Shown here piece after piece: positions 63,615 to 64,000 of a stretch of DNA of 64,000 bases. The notes below the pieces were generated by a model. The model made no database searches. It saw nothing but the letters and a program-made list of their open reading frames with translations, and was not told the origin of the DNA. Position 1 is the first letter of the stretch, and the number at the start of each line of letters is the position of its first letter. A program made the translations under genes and the position numbers. The stretch comes from Pseudoroseomonas cervicalis (GTDB taxonomy: Bacteria > Pseudomonadota > Alphaproteobacteria > Acetobacterales > Acetobacteraceae). The stretch is taken from the NCBI RefSeq assembly GCF_030818485.1, contig NZ_JAUTAJ010000004.1:2823501-2887500 (forward strand). The letters are read 5' to 3'.

Positions 63615-64000
63615 TGCGCGCCTGGACGGTGCACCCGCCTCCGTCGGACCAGACCGCCCGGCCGGCGCCGCGCGGCTCCGTGCCCATGGCCGGCCAGGTG
63701 GCGGCGCCGCCCGCCGCCGCGAAGGCCAGGGCCCGCCCGCAGGGCGGGCTGCTCCTGGTGCCGGAGGGTTTCGCCTGGGGCGCGCTGCTGTTCGGCCCGC
63801 TCTGGCTACTGGCACACCGGCTGTGGATCCCGCTGCTGCTCTGGCTGGCGCTGGCCGTCCTGGTCGCCCTGCTGCTGCCCGAGCCGCTGCGCCCCTGGCT
63901 GGCGCTGGCGGCGCATTGGCTGCTCGGGCTGCAGGGGCAGGATCTGCGGCGCTGGGCGCTGGCCCGGCGCGGCCGCCCGGCCCAGGGCGTGGTGCTGGGC
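63614..64000 (+). CDS. DUF2628 membrane protein, 3' end cut by the window
   Basis: The first 129 codons are visible. A Pro/Ala-rich start (MRAWTVHPP) is followed by the DUF2628 core GFAWGALLFGPLWLLAHRLW and membrane helices (about 65-110). Such a gene lies between hisB and hisH in many alphaproteobacteria. It starts within the hisB stop (TGATG), so it is translationally coupled. Function unknown. Confidence 0.85.
   Translation, partial: MRAWTVHPPPSDQTARPAPRGSVPMAGQVAAPPAAAKARARPQGGLLLVPEGFAWGALLFGPLWLLAHRLWIPLLLWLALAVLVALLLPEPLRPWLALAAHWLLGLQGQDLRRWALARRGRPAQGVVLG

Overview
The window is very GC-rich DNA (clearly above 70% GC by eye) from an alphaproteobacterium, most likely a member of the Acetobacteraceae of the Roseomonas type. 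This placement is an inference from gene content, not a computed assignment. It rests on a PhyR/NepR/ECF general stress response locus, ffs upstream of dnaX-ybaB-recR, hslVU divergent from hisB plus a DUF2628 gene, and an rpe-heparinase gene pair. The content looks chromosomal and mostly housekeeping. I saw no phage, plasmid, transposase, rRNA, tRNA or CRISPR.

Layout. 1-3.0 kb: end of a branched-chain amino acid type ABC transporter, an arylformamidase-like hydrolase and a methyltransferase. 3.0-9.4 kb: a penicillin-binding protein coupled to an orphan histidine-phosphotransfer-like protein, a DUF4189 secreted protein, a class III aminotransferase, a 38-bp tandem repeat array and a PhzF-like enzyme. 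9.4-13.5 kb: three regulator modules (MocR/GntR with a strong operator palindrome, SoxR with a 19-bp-spacer promoter, LysR divergent from a tautomerase). 13.5-19.6 kb: a minus-strand run of rsmB, a GT8-like transferase, rpe, heparinase and a GT4 transferase. 19.7-22.0 kb: an ArnT-like transferase coupled to a DedA protein.

22.0-29.7 kb: the general stress response region. It holds phyR, two EcfG-like sigma factors, nepR and a HisKA_2 histidine kinase, surrounded by small envelope proteins of the kind such regulons contain (DUF1328, entericidin-like and repeat lipoproteins, a YqjD-like and a YqjE-like protein). 30.2-34.1 kb: an MHS-type MFS transporter and a propionyl/acetyl-CoA synthetase. 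34.1-39.9 kb: ung, prfB and a second class A PBP, then a CatE-like VOC protein. 40.0-42.6 kb: a Kef/YbaL antiporter followed by three overlapping five-codon mini-ORFs and a frameshifted hydrolase.

42.7-49.1 kb: a complete yejABEF peptide ABC transporter operon. 49.3-51.8 kb: a RutE-like nitroreductase, a PPOX-fold protein, a small lipoprotein and nudC. 52.1-55.2 kb: ffs, dnaX, ybaB, recR. 55.3-58.8 kb: two head-to-head RTX-type proteins with a shared repeat tail, forming a large inverted duplication. 58.8-64 kb: an EcsC protein, hslU, hslV, a PilZ protein, then hisB and a DUF2628 gene cut by the window end.

Two dispersed intergenic repeat families run through the window. Family A is an element of about 38 bp that begins GTCCCGCC and ends GGCGGCAGCCYGAAAAA. 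Family B is a GC-rich palindromic element with GGGGTGGC/GCCACCCC arms. Both reach gene ends or starts in several places. Together with the inverted duplication and the mini-ORF array, they are the least explained structure here.
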